From Sipunculus nudus (lineage: Eukaryota; Annelida; Sipuncula; Golfingiida; Sipunculidae): a stretch of 64,000 nt of DNA. Positions within the stretch are counted from its first letter, which is position 1; each line of letters begins with the position of its first letter. Below are positions 10,667 through 22,739 of the stretch, one piece after another. The stretch covers positions 37,898,164 to 37,962,163 of the forward strand of contig CM049315.1 of assembly GCA_026874595.1 (NCBI GenBank). Reading direction: 5' to 3'. The notes under the pieces are model-generated. The model was not told the origin of the DNA, did not search any database, and saw only the letters and a list, made by a program, of their open reading frames with translations. Made by a program: the position numbers and the translations under genes.

Positions 10667-11092
10667 CTTTGTAGTCTCAAAAATTTTGAAGAATAAAATT
10701 TCTGTATTTTCTCTTTAGTTAAAATGTATGTATTTTGTCTTTAATTGTTGCAAAATGTTACAATATAGCTGTGAAAGCAAAGAGTTCACCATATACTCAA
10801 TATAGAATCTCATAATAAAATAGCTTTGAGATTGTTTTAAAAGTGTATGCGACCAACTAACTAACATATCATTTGTCAAATCGGTAGAAATAAGTTATTT
10901 TGACATTTATTACTCATAGGTATAATCGTGAATTGATATAAAATATTATTTACTTTTATACATGATATATTACACAAAACATATATCAATGAGAATTATT
11001 GATTCTGAGAAAAACTGGTTCCCCTTTATTGGCAGAGCGCATGAGTGCTACATAAAAGTAGGGCATGATCAGCGGAAGACAACCTCGGTAAA
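10667..11092. promoter_or_regulatory. Shared bidirectional promoter of ALKBH8 and THOC2
   Basis: The two start codons face away from each other across 426 bp, so both promoters and 5' UTRs must lie here unless an upstream noncoding exon exists. TATAAAAT at 10937-10944 lies about 150 bp upstream of the THOC2 start and could be a TATA box, though the whole stretch is AT-rich. The ALKBH8 start overlaps a YY1-like AAGATGGC motif. Transcription starts cannot be placed from sequence. Confidence 0.65.
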
Positions 11093-11157
11093 ATGGCTAA
11101 CTTGGTTGTCAGTTCCGACTGGTGCAAAGCATGGGAAAAGACTGGGAAACATGATTT
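11093..11157 (+). CDS. THOC2: THOC2 coding exon 1
   Basis: Sixty-five nucleotides from ATG to a GTAAGT donor, phase 2, reading MANLVVSSDWCKAWEKTGKH. The W-x(3)-WEK-G pattern is the family signature at this position. The start has A at -3 and G at +4. The 154-codon frame that overlaps it (10962-11426) is in another phase and is not a gene. Confidence 0.87.
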
Positions 11158-14100
11158 GTAAGTCTAACTTCAAAGACATAGTGTATTTTCCGTATGAAAT
11201 AAGCGTCAGTCTAAACAAATCTGAAATTGGTGAGCGATCGGGCCAGTACTTTCGTAGAAAATGTCCATGTGGAGGGAGCGCTTTCACACGGCACAATCTA
11301 GGCAGTGCCTGTGACCTGGCAAAACGGGCAACAGATACTACTCAGTCAGTGCTAAGGACAAATCAGCGGCTTCCCCAGATAATGAGAATGCAATATTGTG
11401 AGATGCATGGTGTATGTGATTGCTGATGGTGATTTTTAAAGTAGATATTGTGACTAAGATAACAACCACAGGCGCTTGCCTTTATTATAACAAATATTGG
11501 TTAATCTAGTTTTCGATCAACTTTATAAACTTTCGCCAACCCTTTGCTTAGCGCTAAATGAGTAAAAAAAATCCTTGCCAGTAACTGTTTATAAATATGA
11601 AAAGACATCCAACTTTTGGGTAAACTACATCTCCGAAAGACTTGTAATGAGTCTATTTTCTCTTTAACTGCATTAAATGCGGCGGTATCTAGGGTCCTGG
11701 ATACCGCAGCATAAAAAGCTTCAGAGTAAACTGGGGAACTTCAAACCCTTGTCGGAAAAAAATCATGTAAAATCAAATAGTGCGTTTATGACAAGGAAAC
11801 TTTAAGTAATCTTAGGGAGATATAGTACTTTATTCGAATGACCAAGAAATTCAGCTAAATATTATGTTTTAGTATGTAAACAAGACTCACTTTTAAAAGT
11901 TTGCAACCCTTGCGCTTGAAACTGTCTCAGAATCTGAAACAATGAACTGCGTGACCTTTGCTCACTGAGCCAACACGGCCCGTTACCACTGGTTACACAG
12001 GGCTGGGGGAAACACAGAGCAGACATCGTTCCCTGTGTATCACCATTTGTTAGCAGGGATGTGCCCACGCCGGGCGGCGCCGGGCGGGTGCGCCCGGCAG
12101 TCTTTCCTGCCGCCCGGCACTTGACTGGAAAGTGTCAATGCCCGCCCGGCAGCAGTATTTTTTAAATTGTTAAAGCCATGAACAAAAATACACGCGTGTA
12201 AGCTCATCTCTCGATGTTTTACCGGTATTACAATTAGTGACCCCTGTCGCATGTATCTAAGTGCATGTCTGCCACATAAGAAGACATCCAGTGGCGCCCA
12301 AAATGAATATTTAATTGAAGGTACTCTTTCAAAATGTGCCGTATTAAGTGAATGTTGATGAATAAAATTTGGTACGAAAGAAGTGAAGGTAGCTGCTATG
12401 GTAGCGCCACCTTGTATCTGTATAAAAGACTAATGCTGATATCAGCTTCTATGAAATCACATGACGCGCCAAACGATGTTTGATTGAATATTATTGATGA
12501 CCGACGTAAATATTCGAATACATTTGTAAGGTCACAGTTTACAATTAGGCCAAACTGCCGTAAAAAGTGGAATATGATGTTTGGTATCAGGTTTTAAGCG
12601 CGAAAAACTGAATACAGTCCTTTCTTATACCCATATTATATGCAAGTCCACTCTAAGTCATTAAGTGGCAGCATTGCTGTCCGCATATTGGATAATAATA
12701 ATATTTTTTTAGTATTACTTATGATTTATTCATGCTGCTGAAATATCACGAATCCCGTCTATAGAAAATGAAAATTTAAATATCCCGTGTCCCCCCCCCC
12801 ACCCCCATTTCACGTGTACGGCCCGCCCGGCACTCAAATTATTCTGAGCACATCCCTGGTTAGGATAATGCATATTCTTCTAATCAGCATTTAAAGTAGA
12901 CAAACACTGTCTAAGTGGTATGTTATATGCGTATTTGATAAGAATATCTTTATTTCTTAACGAATACGACATTTTCAGACGAAATATAAGAATTTAATTG
13001 TCATGTGAAATGTCTGTTTCCTCAAATCATCTTCTAGGGCTCTCGCACAGCGTAGCATAGTAAGAGAGGACGGGTGCTAGGGCTATTTTCTCTTCAGAGT
13101 GTCAAATTGTAAACTCCATAGACCCAGAACAAGGAGAGTATTGAAAAGAACATCCATTACATCTACCAATACTTCTAATCCCATTTGGTGAAACCTTCCT
13201 CGCTAAATGTACTACTGATAGCAACTAGCAGTCCAGTCCATTGCTGTTTTGCCCCGCAAGGAGATCTGCCGATGAGCAGACATGATTGTCTGCTGTTTAA
13301 TGGATGCCGTGTTGTTCCAAACGAAGATTCCAGCCATGTACCTTTTTTAAAATTAGATTTGTCTTTGGATCCATGGGGTTCGGGTTTTACACACTGCTGA
13401 ATTCAAGCCCCTTTCCTGTTTTTGCCCCACTAAAAATAACCAGAGAAAATGAATAGGTTATGGAACAGATAGTGGGTAGAAAAAGATATCAAGATCAATA
13501 TGTTACTGTATTAGTGGTAAATGAGCCTGTTATCCCATTTATAAATTAAGCTAATTAATTCCATTAGTGACCAATTAAGACCAAGGTCATGGATTTGCTT
13601 AAAATTTTCTTTTCTTTTATAGCCTGAGGTTGATGAAGTCACTATCGAAGGTAGAGAATGATGAGCGGGTCACATCGAAGGATTTGAAGAGGGGACTGTA
13701 CGAGATCAGCCGTCATGTCATCTCAGGGAAACTGCGCTCAGACCAGTTGGTGCCAGCCCTGGTTGACATCAGTGTATGTAGGATTTGTTGAAGCTCTCAG
13801 CTAGATAGACAAAGGCTGTTTTACAAATAAGCATATGATTTACGTCAAAGTTTTCATTCAGTTACAAGTTAGTGCTCATGGTTTAATTTTTACCTTGGGT
13901 TGGTGTTCATACATTTGAAGTAGACATTTAAATATAATATCTTTTCAAGAAACATCAACTGTTAAGTGGATTTAATGCTATTTAGAACTAACATATAAGC
14001 TGTCGAAATTTGACAAAAATGTGAAACCTCTACAGGAATAGCTCTATTTGTTTGCATGGGTGGCTTGTACAAAATGTCAGCATTCTTTGGACACCCTAAA

Positions 14101-14314
14101 TGTGCCAGTTGTAGCATTAGAAACCATTGTGTCACATTATAATAAATAAAATATCAGTATTCATAAAAATATGCATGAAACATGACTGAAAATCTAAGCA
14201 TATTTGCCGGAGTCTTAAGATTAACACATTGTTCACAATTTTTATAACCTCTTTATTTGCAGGATGCCTGTCCAAGACTACAGTCGGTGCTGGTGGACGT
14301 CTTCAGCATTCTTG
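11093..14314 (+). CDS. THOC2: THOC2, THO complex subunit 2 (first three coding exons)
   Basis: THOC2 is the large scaffold of the nuclear THO/TREX complex, which couples transcription and splicing to mRNA export. Three exons join in frame with GT-AG introns: 11093-11157, 13623-13773 and 14263-14314 (phases 2, 0, 1 at their ends). The N-terminus has the family's short hydrophobic start followed by W-x(3)-WEK-G and the helix FLRLMKSL. Exon 2 holds the LYEISRHVISGKL segment and VDIS; exon 3 holds LQSVLVDVFSIL. These align in order with the N-terminus of vertebrate THOC2. The animal protein is roughly 1,600 residues long, so only about 5% is visible. I found no downstream exon up to base 64000, meaning a very long intron 3 or missed exons. 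Confidence 0.88.
11158..13622. other. THOC2 intron 1
   Basis: A 2.47-kb intron. It contains the GC-rich inverted-repeat element 12054-12858. The rest is AT-rich with no recognisable gene. Confidence 0.75.
12054..12858. mobile_element. GC-ended inverted-repeat element with CAGGGATGTGC termini and 5-bp target duplication
   Basis: The ends are CAGGGATGTGC and its complement GCACATCCCTG. Just inside lie GC-rich blocks built on GCCGGGCGG (left) and CCGCCCGGC (both ends). GTTAG directly flanks both sides (12049-12053 and 12859-12863). The termini resemble the hAT superfamily (CAGGG start), though typical hAT target duplications are 8 bp. The 805-bp body has no transposase frame, so it is non-autonomous. 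Confidence 0.78.
13623..13773 (+). CDS. THOC2: THOC2 coding exon 2
   Basis: A 151-nt exon after a long pyrimidine tract and TTTTATAG, with a GTATGT donor; phase 2 in, phase 0 out. It reads LRLMKSLSKVENDERV, then DLKRGLYEISRHVISGKL and LVPALVDIS, matching the helical N-terminal region of THOC2. Confidence 0.9.
14263..14314 (+). CDS. THOC2: THOC2 coding exon 3
   Basis: A 52-nt exon with acceptor TTATTTGCAG and donor GTATGA; phase 0 in, phase 1 out. It reads DACPRLQSVLVDVFSIL, which matches the IL-ADVF-IL segment following VDIS in the family. Confidence 0.87.
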
Positions 14315-15073
14315 GTATGAGTCCGAAGTATATTTCTTTAGCTTATCCACCTTAGATTGAAGTATATCATTATCAATGTAATGTTGGGGAGGCCATGCAT
14401 CTCTAGTTGTGCTAACCTGCAGGCAGCAAGTCATAGGGAGGGGCAACGTGCCACGATGATGATTTGGTGTTCTTGCCACCGTTTTGCGCGTCATGGTGTG
14501 TGCAGGACACTACCTGTGCTGTTATCGCTGAAGGGGAAAATCCCTCTGTGTGTTTTTCCCCCCATAGTAAAAAGTGTTCTAGGAGTCCATGTTACCACAT
14601 TGAAAATGGATGTAGCGGTAATGTATTCGTGAACGTCAAGAGTAAGCAAGCGTTCTGCAAAACCTAGATGTGGGAAATTACTCGATGAAAAATCATTTAC
14701 AGGGAAGGAGCATCAAAAGAAGCACAAATGGAAGGAATCGGCGAGCAATCAGATCACCTAGTTTGATGAAAAATGTGATGCATCAGAGCATATATCTGTT
14801 CATATTGATTGCAGCAATCTCTTTCACAAAAGGACTGCAAATTATTTGTAAGATCAGAAATATTTAAAGAATATATGGCTGCTTATGATAATGAAGAGGA
14901 ATGTCAAAAGTAAGTAGAAGTCAGTCCTGGAAATGAAATTATGTCTGATGATCATCAAGATATCATCCTATTGATGGAGAGACTGAAATAAATAGTAGAT
15001 GTAAGAAATATTTCATTGCAAAGAGTTTATAATTTATATGGGCTAAAGACTTGAATGTTTAGAAATCCTATGA
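14315..15073. other. Start of THOC2 intron 3, no recognised gene
   Basis: AT-rich sequence with several short frames and no domain. The part from about 14680 may belong to the decayed coding segment that follows, since short protein-like runs occur in it. Confidence 0.4.
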
Positions 15074-15900
15074 AGCCCAGGCTTTGAAAAATTGGTATGG
15101 AATGAAGTCATCAGAAGAATGATTCTGGAAACTTGGAAAGAAGACATTAAAGAGGATGACAGATTACATGAGAGACATTCCAGCCTGCAAAGGCAGAAAT
15201 TGCCAAAAGTTTTATGTTCACAGTCACAGGTAATGTCATAATTGCAGGCTAGGTTTAAGCTTCAGATTGATGAATTCCTGGTATGGATGCGGTGTATCAA
15301 CAACTGTTCAGAGCACCCTCACATCACTAAAATTAAGTGACTTTTTCATGTGAAATGCTTTATAACCCTGGCAATCACAGTTAAAAAAGGAAGAGAAATT
15401 CCATTAATCAGCTGGTCTTCTATGGCCTGTTGGAGAGCAATTTTAAGATTGCCGCCAGAGAAGGTGCTTGATGGAGAAGAAAAGAGGTTAACAATTTCAA
15501 CATGAAGTTCTCAGTATTGTTACAGAAATGCCAGCCTGTGTGGTGATATAAATATCCACATTATTGGACATTTCAAAAATTGGGTCTGTATTTACCAGCC
15601 CAATCATTCAGTCTTATTAAGTTTATTTACACAATTGAGAAGAGGTATTATCAACAGTCTCACCTTGAAGTATGAGGGTTAAAGCTGTCCGTGATGGAAG
15701 AAGATATCCAGTGGAAGGAAGTGGATTCAGTTAGACGGATCTGCTGCAAGCAGTGGCTTCAGTGTATTTAGTGCACTTGAGGATGAAGAATTGTTTTGTG
15801 ATCAGGATCGGGAAAATGAATGGACCAGAAAACTTAAAACCTTGTCCATGGAGAGATACATGTTGTGTGTATTGTGAAAATATGCATTGTGGATTACTTT
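15074..15900 (+). pseudogene. Decayed coding-like segment, family unknown
   Basis: One plus-strand frame stays nearly open over about 275 codons, with only about six stops in AT-rich sequence where many more are expected. Readable parts include EVIRRMILETWKEDIKEDDR, LQIDEFLVWMRCINNCSEHP and EIPLISWSSMACWRAILRLP. I do not recognise the family. Intact splice-like breaks are not convincing. A dead transposon gene or a retropseudogene are the likeliest readings. Confidence 0.35.
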
Positions 15901-18900
15901 GCCAATGGCAAAAATAGTGTTTTGCAATGAATAAGTGTTTGGAATAACATTGTTTATACTCAAAGTGATGTGCTCGGCCATTGCTGGATATTGTGTGGTG
16001 ATTTCGGCAAACCAGAGGCTTCACACTCTACCAGTCATGCATTGCTCTGTAATCATATGGCACACACAACCCCAAATAACATGAGCCTATCAAGCCCCAT
16101 TATGCTTTAAATAAGGTACATGTTCTGTTTCTAGAATTATTTTCTTTCATGACATGATTAGTTTTATTCATTCATACATAAGTAAAAAGTCTTTAATTGA
16201 TCTATCAAAATTATTTTAAATTATTGCTTGGTGAGCTTGGTTTCTGAATTTTGAAATATGTTTTTATGTGTTATTATCTAATCTGGGTTTCTGCAAATGT
16301 TCATCATTTCTTTTCATTATAAATCAAAAACACTCATGTTAGCTGTTTCCTTCACTCAGAAATTAAAAAAATGTCCAGGATTTATTATTTTTTTTTTGGT
16401 GCCAGGTTTCTACACTTATATATGATAAAAACTGTGTACTTGGAAATAGATTTTGAATTTAGGTTTCTCAGTTGTGAAATTTCCTTTTTATCTGGCATTT
16501 CTGGATGCCAGTGATTACAAATTTGATAGAGATTACTCCATTTTCAATAATTAGCCCCCATATTATGAAGTAGCTTTCATTTTAAATCAGTCGAATCAGT
16601 GATCAAATTGAAACAAAAAACCTGGCATAACTGATGTTACAAAAAGAAGTAGCTTCTTCGACCAGGGATGATGATGCCTGAACAAACTGCTGCCATGAGG
16701 CAAGGTAAGTAACACTAAAACATGAATGTTACACTGTTTAGAACAGACCCCTTCCCAGCATAAGTTATTCATCTCTAATGTAAAGATTTAACAAGTGTAA
16801 TTCAGAGGTTCCTTGGAAATATAAAATCAGCAGTGTATGAGTGAAGGGCATTACACATCTGCAGTTTGTGTCATTCACAAATAAATACAGATTATATGCT
16901 TTTCAATGCTTAGAAAGTTCTCAGCTCCCCGTCAGCTCGGGGAGCTTTATATATCTCTTGACCATATCATGCTGCCGTCATCAGCAGGTGTTATAGAATT
17001 TGCATTGATCAGTTGCTTCATATATAATTCAATGTGCACTGTATTTATATATAACAATAACAAGAGATACATGAATTGTTAAACCATAGTGACTTCCATC
17101 ATTCATATGAATGGATATCAGAATGCCAAATTTCCTAACTACTTTAAGGGTAGTACTTTTTAAAATAAAAATATTAGGTGTTTTCTTTTAAGGTTCATTG
17201 CAGAGGAGAGCATTGCTATTTTTTCTTTAATACTGGTATGGCAGTTCTCTGAAATTCTGCTCTGTGTAATAAATGTTTGATGTACTGATGAATATGAAAG
17301 AAAAAGGATTTATATATAAAATAAGATATTAGTTATTGCCAATGAGGAATTTGAGTGTCAAACAGACATAAGGCAAGATTAAGACAAATAATACTGGCTA
17401 AATTAATAAGCATAGACTAGAAAATAAATATCAGTACATGTATGTGTTTATTTGACAAACTCTCTGCATTGGATTAGAATTATAACACGTAACTTTTTTA
17501 AACATTTCATGCAGTGAACTCATAGCAAATCAGCAACATTGTATGTACCTTATGGCTCTGTATCATTCGTTTCTAATTATTAATGTTATCAGTCATGCGG
17601 GTAAACCATTAGCCAGAATATCAGACATACTTTAAAAATTGTTTTGTTTGTAATTGTAACAGTGCTCAGTCTTGTACAGCTAATTAATCCTGTAAGGTAT
17701 TCAGTATTTTTTTCACAGTTGTATAGTATTTCTGTATTTTCTTCAGCTATTTTTACTTTTTACCCCATCAATTATACTCCAGTCAAGAGCAAGTCAATGC
17801 ATCAGTGATTAAGAAAAAAACAATACCTTTTTAAATGAATGTACATCGCCTAGCTAAGGTCAGTTGGACATGGAGCTCATGTATTAATGATTAACACCCC
17901 CAGAGAACAGTCACAGAGGGATGTGTAGGATGAACAGGTGAATCTGAAAATGATGAAGCATGTTTTGGCTTAGAAACTGGGTATGAGTGATTTTATATGT
18001 AACAGAAATATAAAGTGAGGTACATTTAAAAACTAGTTTAAGTTCTTCACAATTACAAAACAGACAATAGAAGATTAGATATAGACAGTTTAATCTTCTC
18101 AAAGAAGTATTTTAAATGTTGAAGATCTTTTAAATATTGGTTATTGAGTGAGAAAATGAACACTGAAAAAGTGGTTATATATACTGTTGTTTTAAGTGTA
18201 CATTGTGTAAGGACTGAATAGTAACAGTAATTTTTTAGATTCCGTATATACCTCTGTTCCAAATCTTCTTTTATGTAGGCAAGTTTTATTTCCACCAGAT
18301 AGGACCGTTATACTGACCATATGAAAAAGTGACCCTTAATTATCATTAAACTTCAGATTAAGTGTCATGCTGGAATGTGAACCAAGTTTGTATCAAGTTG
18401 TATGATTATTGTTATATGTGTACATTTAATATTATAAAAAAAATAGTGAAACAGCTGTTATCATTGTCCTTGTACATCACTCATTGAGTGGTGCTGCCAT
18501 CTAGTGACTAGGCTCTGAAGTAATCTTTGTTCAAAAGTGACATCAGCTGCAGGCAGTGTGTGTTTATTATACTGATGTGAATAAGTTGCATTGGTTTTAC
18601 TTTATAATAACAAGATCTTCAACCAAAAGCTATATCAAAAGGTACAGGAGATGAACTGTAAGTGTCAATAGGTATCAATTATAGACAGTAATGTGAGAAA
18701 ACTTGCATGATAGTGTTGGAAGTGTTTTTATGGATGGTCAGATTTTTTAGCAGTTAAAGGTATTTTACATCACCAATGTCTCTCATATCATACTGAGGAT
18801 ATCAAGAAATTATATGTTGTGATCAAATAACAGATTGATACATCATACATGACACTGCATGTGAAGGGTTTATTATACAAAGCATGCCTAAATGGGATGC

Positions 18901-20220
18901 AGGGTCAGTCTTTTGGCATTGTTATATCTCAGTATACATAGTGCACCAATCAAAGAAATAATGACAAACTTGATATTCAGCATGTGCAAGAATTTTGATT
19001 TTGTCAATTAATTTAATCTTTTGCTGCAGTTGATCTATGTAACAAAGTGATGTTAAGATTTTTGAACATACCAAAATTTACCATTCCAGTGATTACTTTG
19101 TAACAATAGGTTCAAGGGGGGAAATAGAACTGGGAAAAATGATAAGTACATTTGATGAGCCAAGGTTCACATAAGTAAAATTATAGCTGCTTATCAGAAT
19201 ATTTGTTATTTTCACATAATCAACCCAGATGCAGTGATTGATTACTGATAAAATATTGGGTTTTTATGACAAAAGAGTGTTTAATTCAAATAACTGCATG
19301 TTGTAGCAACAGAGTGCAATTTTATTACCATTTAAAGCCATTAGAAAAAGATTTGTGTATTCTTGATGAAACTAATGTAAAAGATGTTTCATATATTATG
19401 ATTTGCCTTGGCTTAGAATTTCCTTGGAGTTTAACAGTCTTTTTCCCAGTGTTTACTTTTCAGTCAAGATTTAGGATAAACTTGCTCTTTTTTACCAGTT
19501 TATGAAGTTTTTTTAATATGTTTAATCAGAGCCATTGATAATCACAGGCACTGCCACCAATACTCATACCAGTTTTGGTTTGAGCCATAGATGGTGGACT
19601 GATGGTATACATTCTATTGCATCAACCCATCAGTTCATCAATCCAGTCCTTATAATATGTATGTGGAAATTTTATGAGGTTCCAACCAGAAACTTTCTTC
19701 CTGGTGAAATTGGAAGCATTTTGAGTACACTGAAAATGCACATTTTGTGGGATTAAAAGTAATAAAATACTTTGAAAGAATTATAAGTTTGAATGATTGT
19801 GTCCATTGGTATATATATTTAATACTCAAGGTTAAATATTATGCAAACTTTGCTCAGTGTTTGCAAGAAAACTAGAATAAATCATGACCGAAACTGCCTA
19901 CCCTAGTTCCAAGAGTCTGCTCATGTTTATATAAAAAGAAACTCCTCCCCATTCCACACACATGCACATACACACACACTCATCTGAACATAATGGTCTC
20001 TGGTCCTACGTTCCTTCATTCACATTGATCACTGTATATTCTACTGTTTATGCTTCCTACAGATTAGACAGAAAGGGTCAGTATTCTGAATGCCTTAAAT
20101 GTATCTTTAAACAATCACATTTGTCATGTTCATTTAACAAGTCAAAAACATAGGTTGACATTTCATTATCCTCTCTCAATGAAGTTGCACAAGGGGATAT
20201 ATTCCTCCATCATATGTTCA
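15901..20220. other. AT-rich intronic sequence, nothing recognised
   Basis: No frame with a domain and no clear terminal repeats. A 9-bp stem, 6-nt loop hairpin (AGCTCCCCG / CGGGGAGCT) sits at 16923-16946. A 39-nt stretch at 16666-16704 has exon-like borders. The rest looks like unique or very old sequence. Confidence 0.5.
16923..16946. other. GC hairpin in AT-rich sequence
   Basis: Perfect 9-bp stem AGCTCCCCG / CGGGGAGCT with loop TCAGCT. It stands out in otherwise AT-rich intron; the function is unknown. Confidence 0.5.
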
Positions 20221-21185
20221 TCTGTAATATTGGCTTGTGGACACTATTGCTTTTGAGGTCAAGGCCATGAGGCCTACTTCTTTAAAAATTTGTGGAGATA
20301 TTTTAAGCTATTGAAAACATGTGCCTGAAATCTTTCATACTTCACATACGGCTCAATTTTGAGGTTAATCGGGCAAAGGTCAAGGTCACAGGACTTCTTG
20401 AATAGGCTTGATGGCACATTTAGAGGCAAAGTTTTATCCAAAATCTTCCCCCTTTCACATTTGGCTCATCTGCCAATAGAAAAAGAACCATTTGATTTTG
20501 AGGTCATGGGGTCAAGGTCAAAGGAGCCACTTGTAAAAGCTTGATGATTCTTTTTTTGTTATTTTTCATTCCATACCTTCCAGCTTTGACCATCACCTGT
20601 CCATACAGGAAGAAACCTTTCAGTTGTGGATGTCATGGTGGCAAAGTTCAAGGTAACTTCTTGAAAAAGCTTGTTGACACATTTTGAGCCTATGTTTTAT
20701 CCAAAAACATCCATCATTCACTTTCGGCTCATCTTCCCTTAGAGGAATAATGCTGCTGATTGTGAGGTCAAAGGTCAGGCCTACAGGGCTGACTTCTACA
20801 AATATTTTACAGATGCATTTTAAGCAAAAATTTCCTTCCCAAATGTTATATTGTTAACCTGCCCATAGAGGAAGAAACCTTTCAGATTTGAGGTCACAGG
20901 GATAAAGGTCATGGTCACAGGACTCACTTCTTGAGGAAAGCTTGTTGACACATTATGAGCCCAACTTTTTTCCCATAAACCTCCACCTTTTACATATGGG
21001 TTGCCTGCAAATGGGGTTAAAAACCCTTTTGACTTTTAACTCAACGGTCAAGGTCACTAGACCTTAAAACATATTGTAGATGCATTTAATGGCAATGTTT
21101 TGTTCCCAAACCTGCCACATTTCGCACATCTCTCACCTACCAAAAGGGAATTTTAGAGTCAAGGTGACAGTACTGCTTGACTCAT
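20221..21185 (+). repeat. Tandem block of the GTCAAGGTCACAGG repeat family
   Basis: Degenerate units each carry a block like AGGTCAAAGGTCACAGGAC, then CTTCTT-AAAA, a CATTTTAAGCCAAA-like block and CACCTGCCAATAG-GGAA. The same family forms the core at 37260-38230 and pieces at 42590-42690 and 43990-44450. No terminal hairpin is seen here. Confidence 0.75.
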
Positions 21186-21366
21186 TTTCACACTTGCTAG
21201 GTTAAATACACCTAGTTTAATAATGCTCCCTTGTGAGATGCTCTGCTTTGCGGTACCCTTGTTGAATTCACATCTGTTTCCTCAGTTGAACTATAATTTG
21301 TGCTGTGACATGAGCAAAATATTGATCAGTGAATATATAGTACTGTCCTTGGAAAGAACTGATGTC

Positions 21367-21870
21367 TTTTTATACGCCAGTCTATGACAAAACATATTCT
21401 GGTATACCCACGGTATGTCTGTCTGTCCGCTAACTTTTTAAGTGAAGCCAAGATAACTTACCGGTTCTTTGATTGATTTTCACGATACTCACCATAATTT
21501 CTTACCAATAGATTATTTCACCTAAGTTTTATTAAAAATCCATGCATATTTAATAAGGTCAGAGGTCACTAGGCTACTTTGTGGTGTTGCCGCAATAACT
21601 TATCAGGATTATGTTAGGAATATTAATCATTATTATATTTCACCTAAGTTCCATTTCCAGCAAAATCCACATGTATTTAATAAGGTCAGAGGTCACCAAA
21701 CTTTGGTGACAACAAGATAATTTCCCAAAAATTTTATGGATTATCATTAAACTCATAATCTACATATATACCAGAAGACTTTCTCACCTGAATTACATTC
21801 TTATCTGAATTTGACCATATTTAATGAGGTCAGAGGTCACCAGATAGATGATAGGCGCATTAAGCACATT
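21367..21870 (+). mobile_element. TATACGCC-type repeat copy
   Basis: It begins TTTTTATACGCCAGTC, followed by GGTATACCCACGGTATGTCTG and three loose units around ATTTAATAAGGTCAGAGGTCAC (near 21550, 21680 and 21820). The same family is on the minus strand at 720-1024. No clear 3' end is seen. Confidence 0.55.
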
Positions 21871-22739
21871 TATGATGCTCTTTTTTTTCTCAGCTGATAA
21901 CCCTATCTCTTTCTCCTAAGAACATGCTGTCTGCTCATGGATTCCTTTCTCCGAGTTACTATATATTCTACTCTATTAGCTTCCAACAAATCTCATTTTT
22001 TGTTATACACAGGTGGGCAGCATTGCCCTTCGGGCTGGGGATTTATACCTTGTTGTGGTGTATCTTGAGCTTAGATTACCATTCAGTGTTCTCCCTGTCT
22101 GTGTATTCAGACAGGGGGGGATAGCTTGGATGTAATAGGATTTCTTCAGGCTGCAGAATGTAAGGTCATGGATGTTTGTGTTACAGTGATTCAGTTGTGT
22201 ATTCCTCATGGTATCTGCAAAAATCTTTCTTTTATGGAAGATGATAAGATCAGGAGGTCTAAAAATGGTTTTTCATTCGAATTGGCAGATCATGGATTAT
22301 TTGGCAAATAAAAAAATCACATACATGCAGATGTATGAAACACCCATGCCATGGTCTTCATACACCCATGCCATGGTCCTTTTAACATGCTTATGCGGTT
22401 CTGTTTTGTATTTGTGGTCCGTTGAATGGTGATGTAATTTATAGGTACATCTATGTTCCTGTAATCTTGCAAAGCTTATACAAAATTAGACCCACAAGTT
22501 CTTCCCAATGGCATTAAAAATTTTGAAAAGTTACAGTGATTGATACAATTATCTTATAATTTTGACTTGAAACGTCTCAATAACGATCATTGAGGTTTCA
22601 ATATATTAAAAAAAAAAAACAAATAAAGAATTAAAGAAGCTGGAATAATTAAGATCTTCAGTATCATTAGGCTTCTTGTTAATGACAGACACAGTACAAG
22701 AAAATTGTGTAGGTAATTGGTTGATGTAGGTGCTTGTAA

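Noticed and set aside
10962-11426. 154-codon plus-strand frame over the start of THOC2
   Set aside because: It is in a different phase from the THOC2 exon it overlaps, crosses the real GTAAGT donor and has no recognisable domain.
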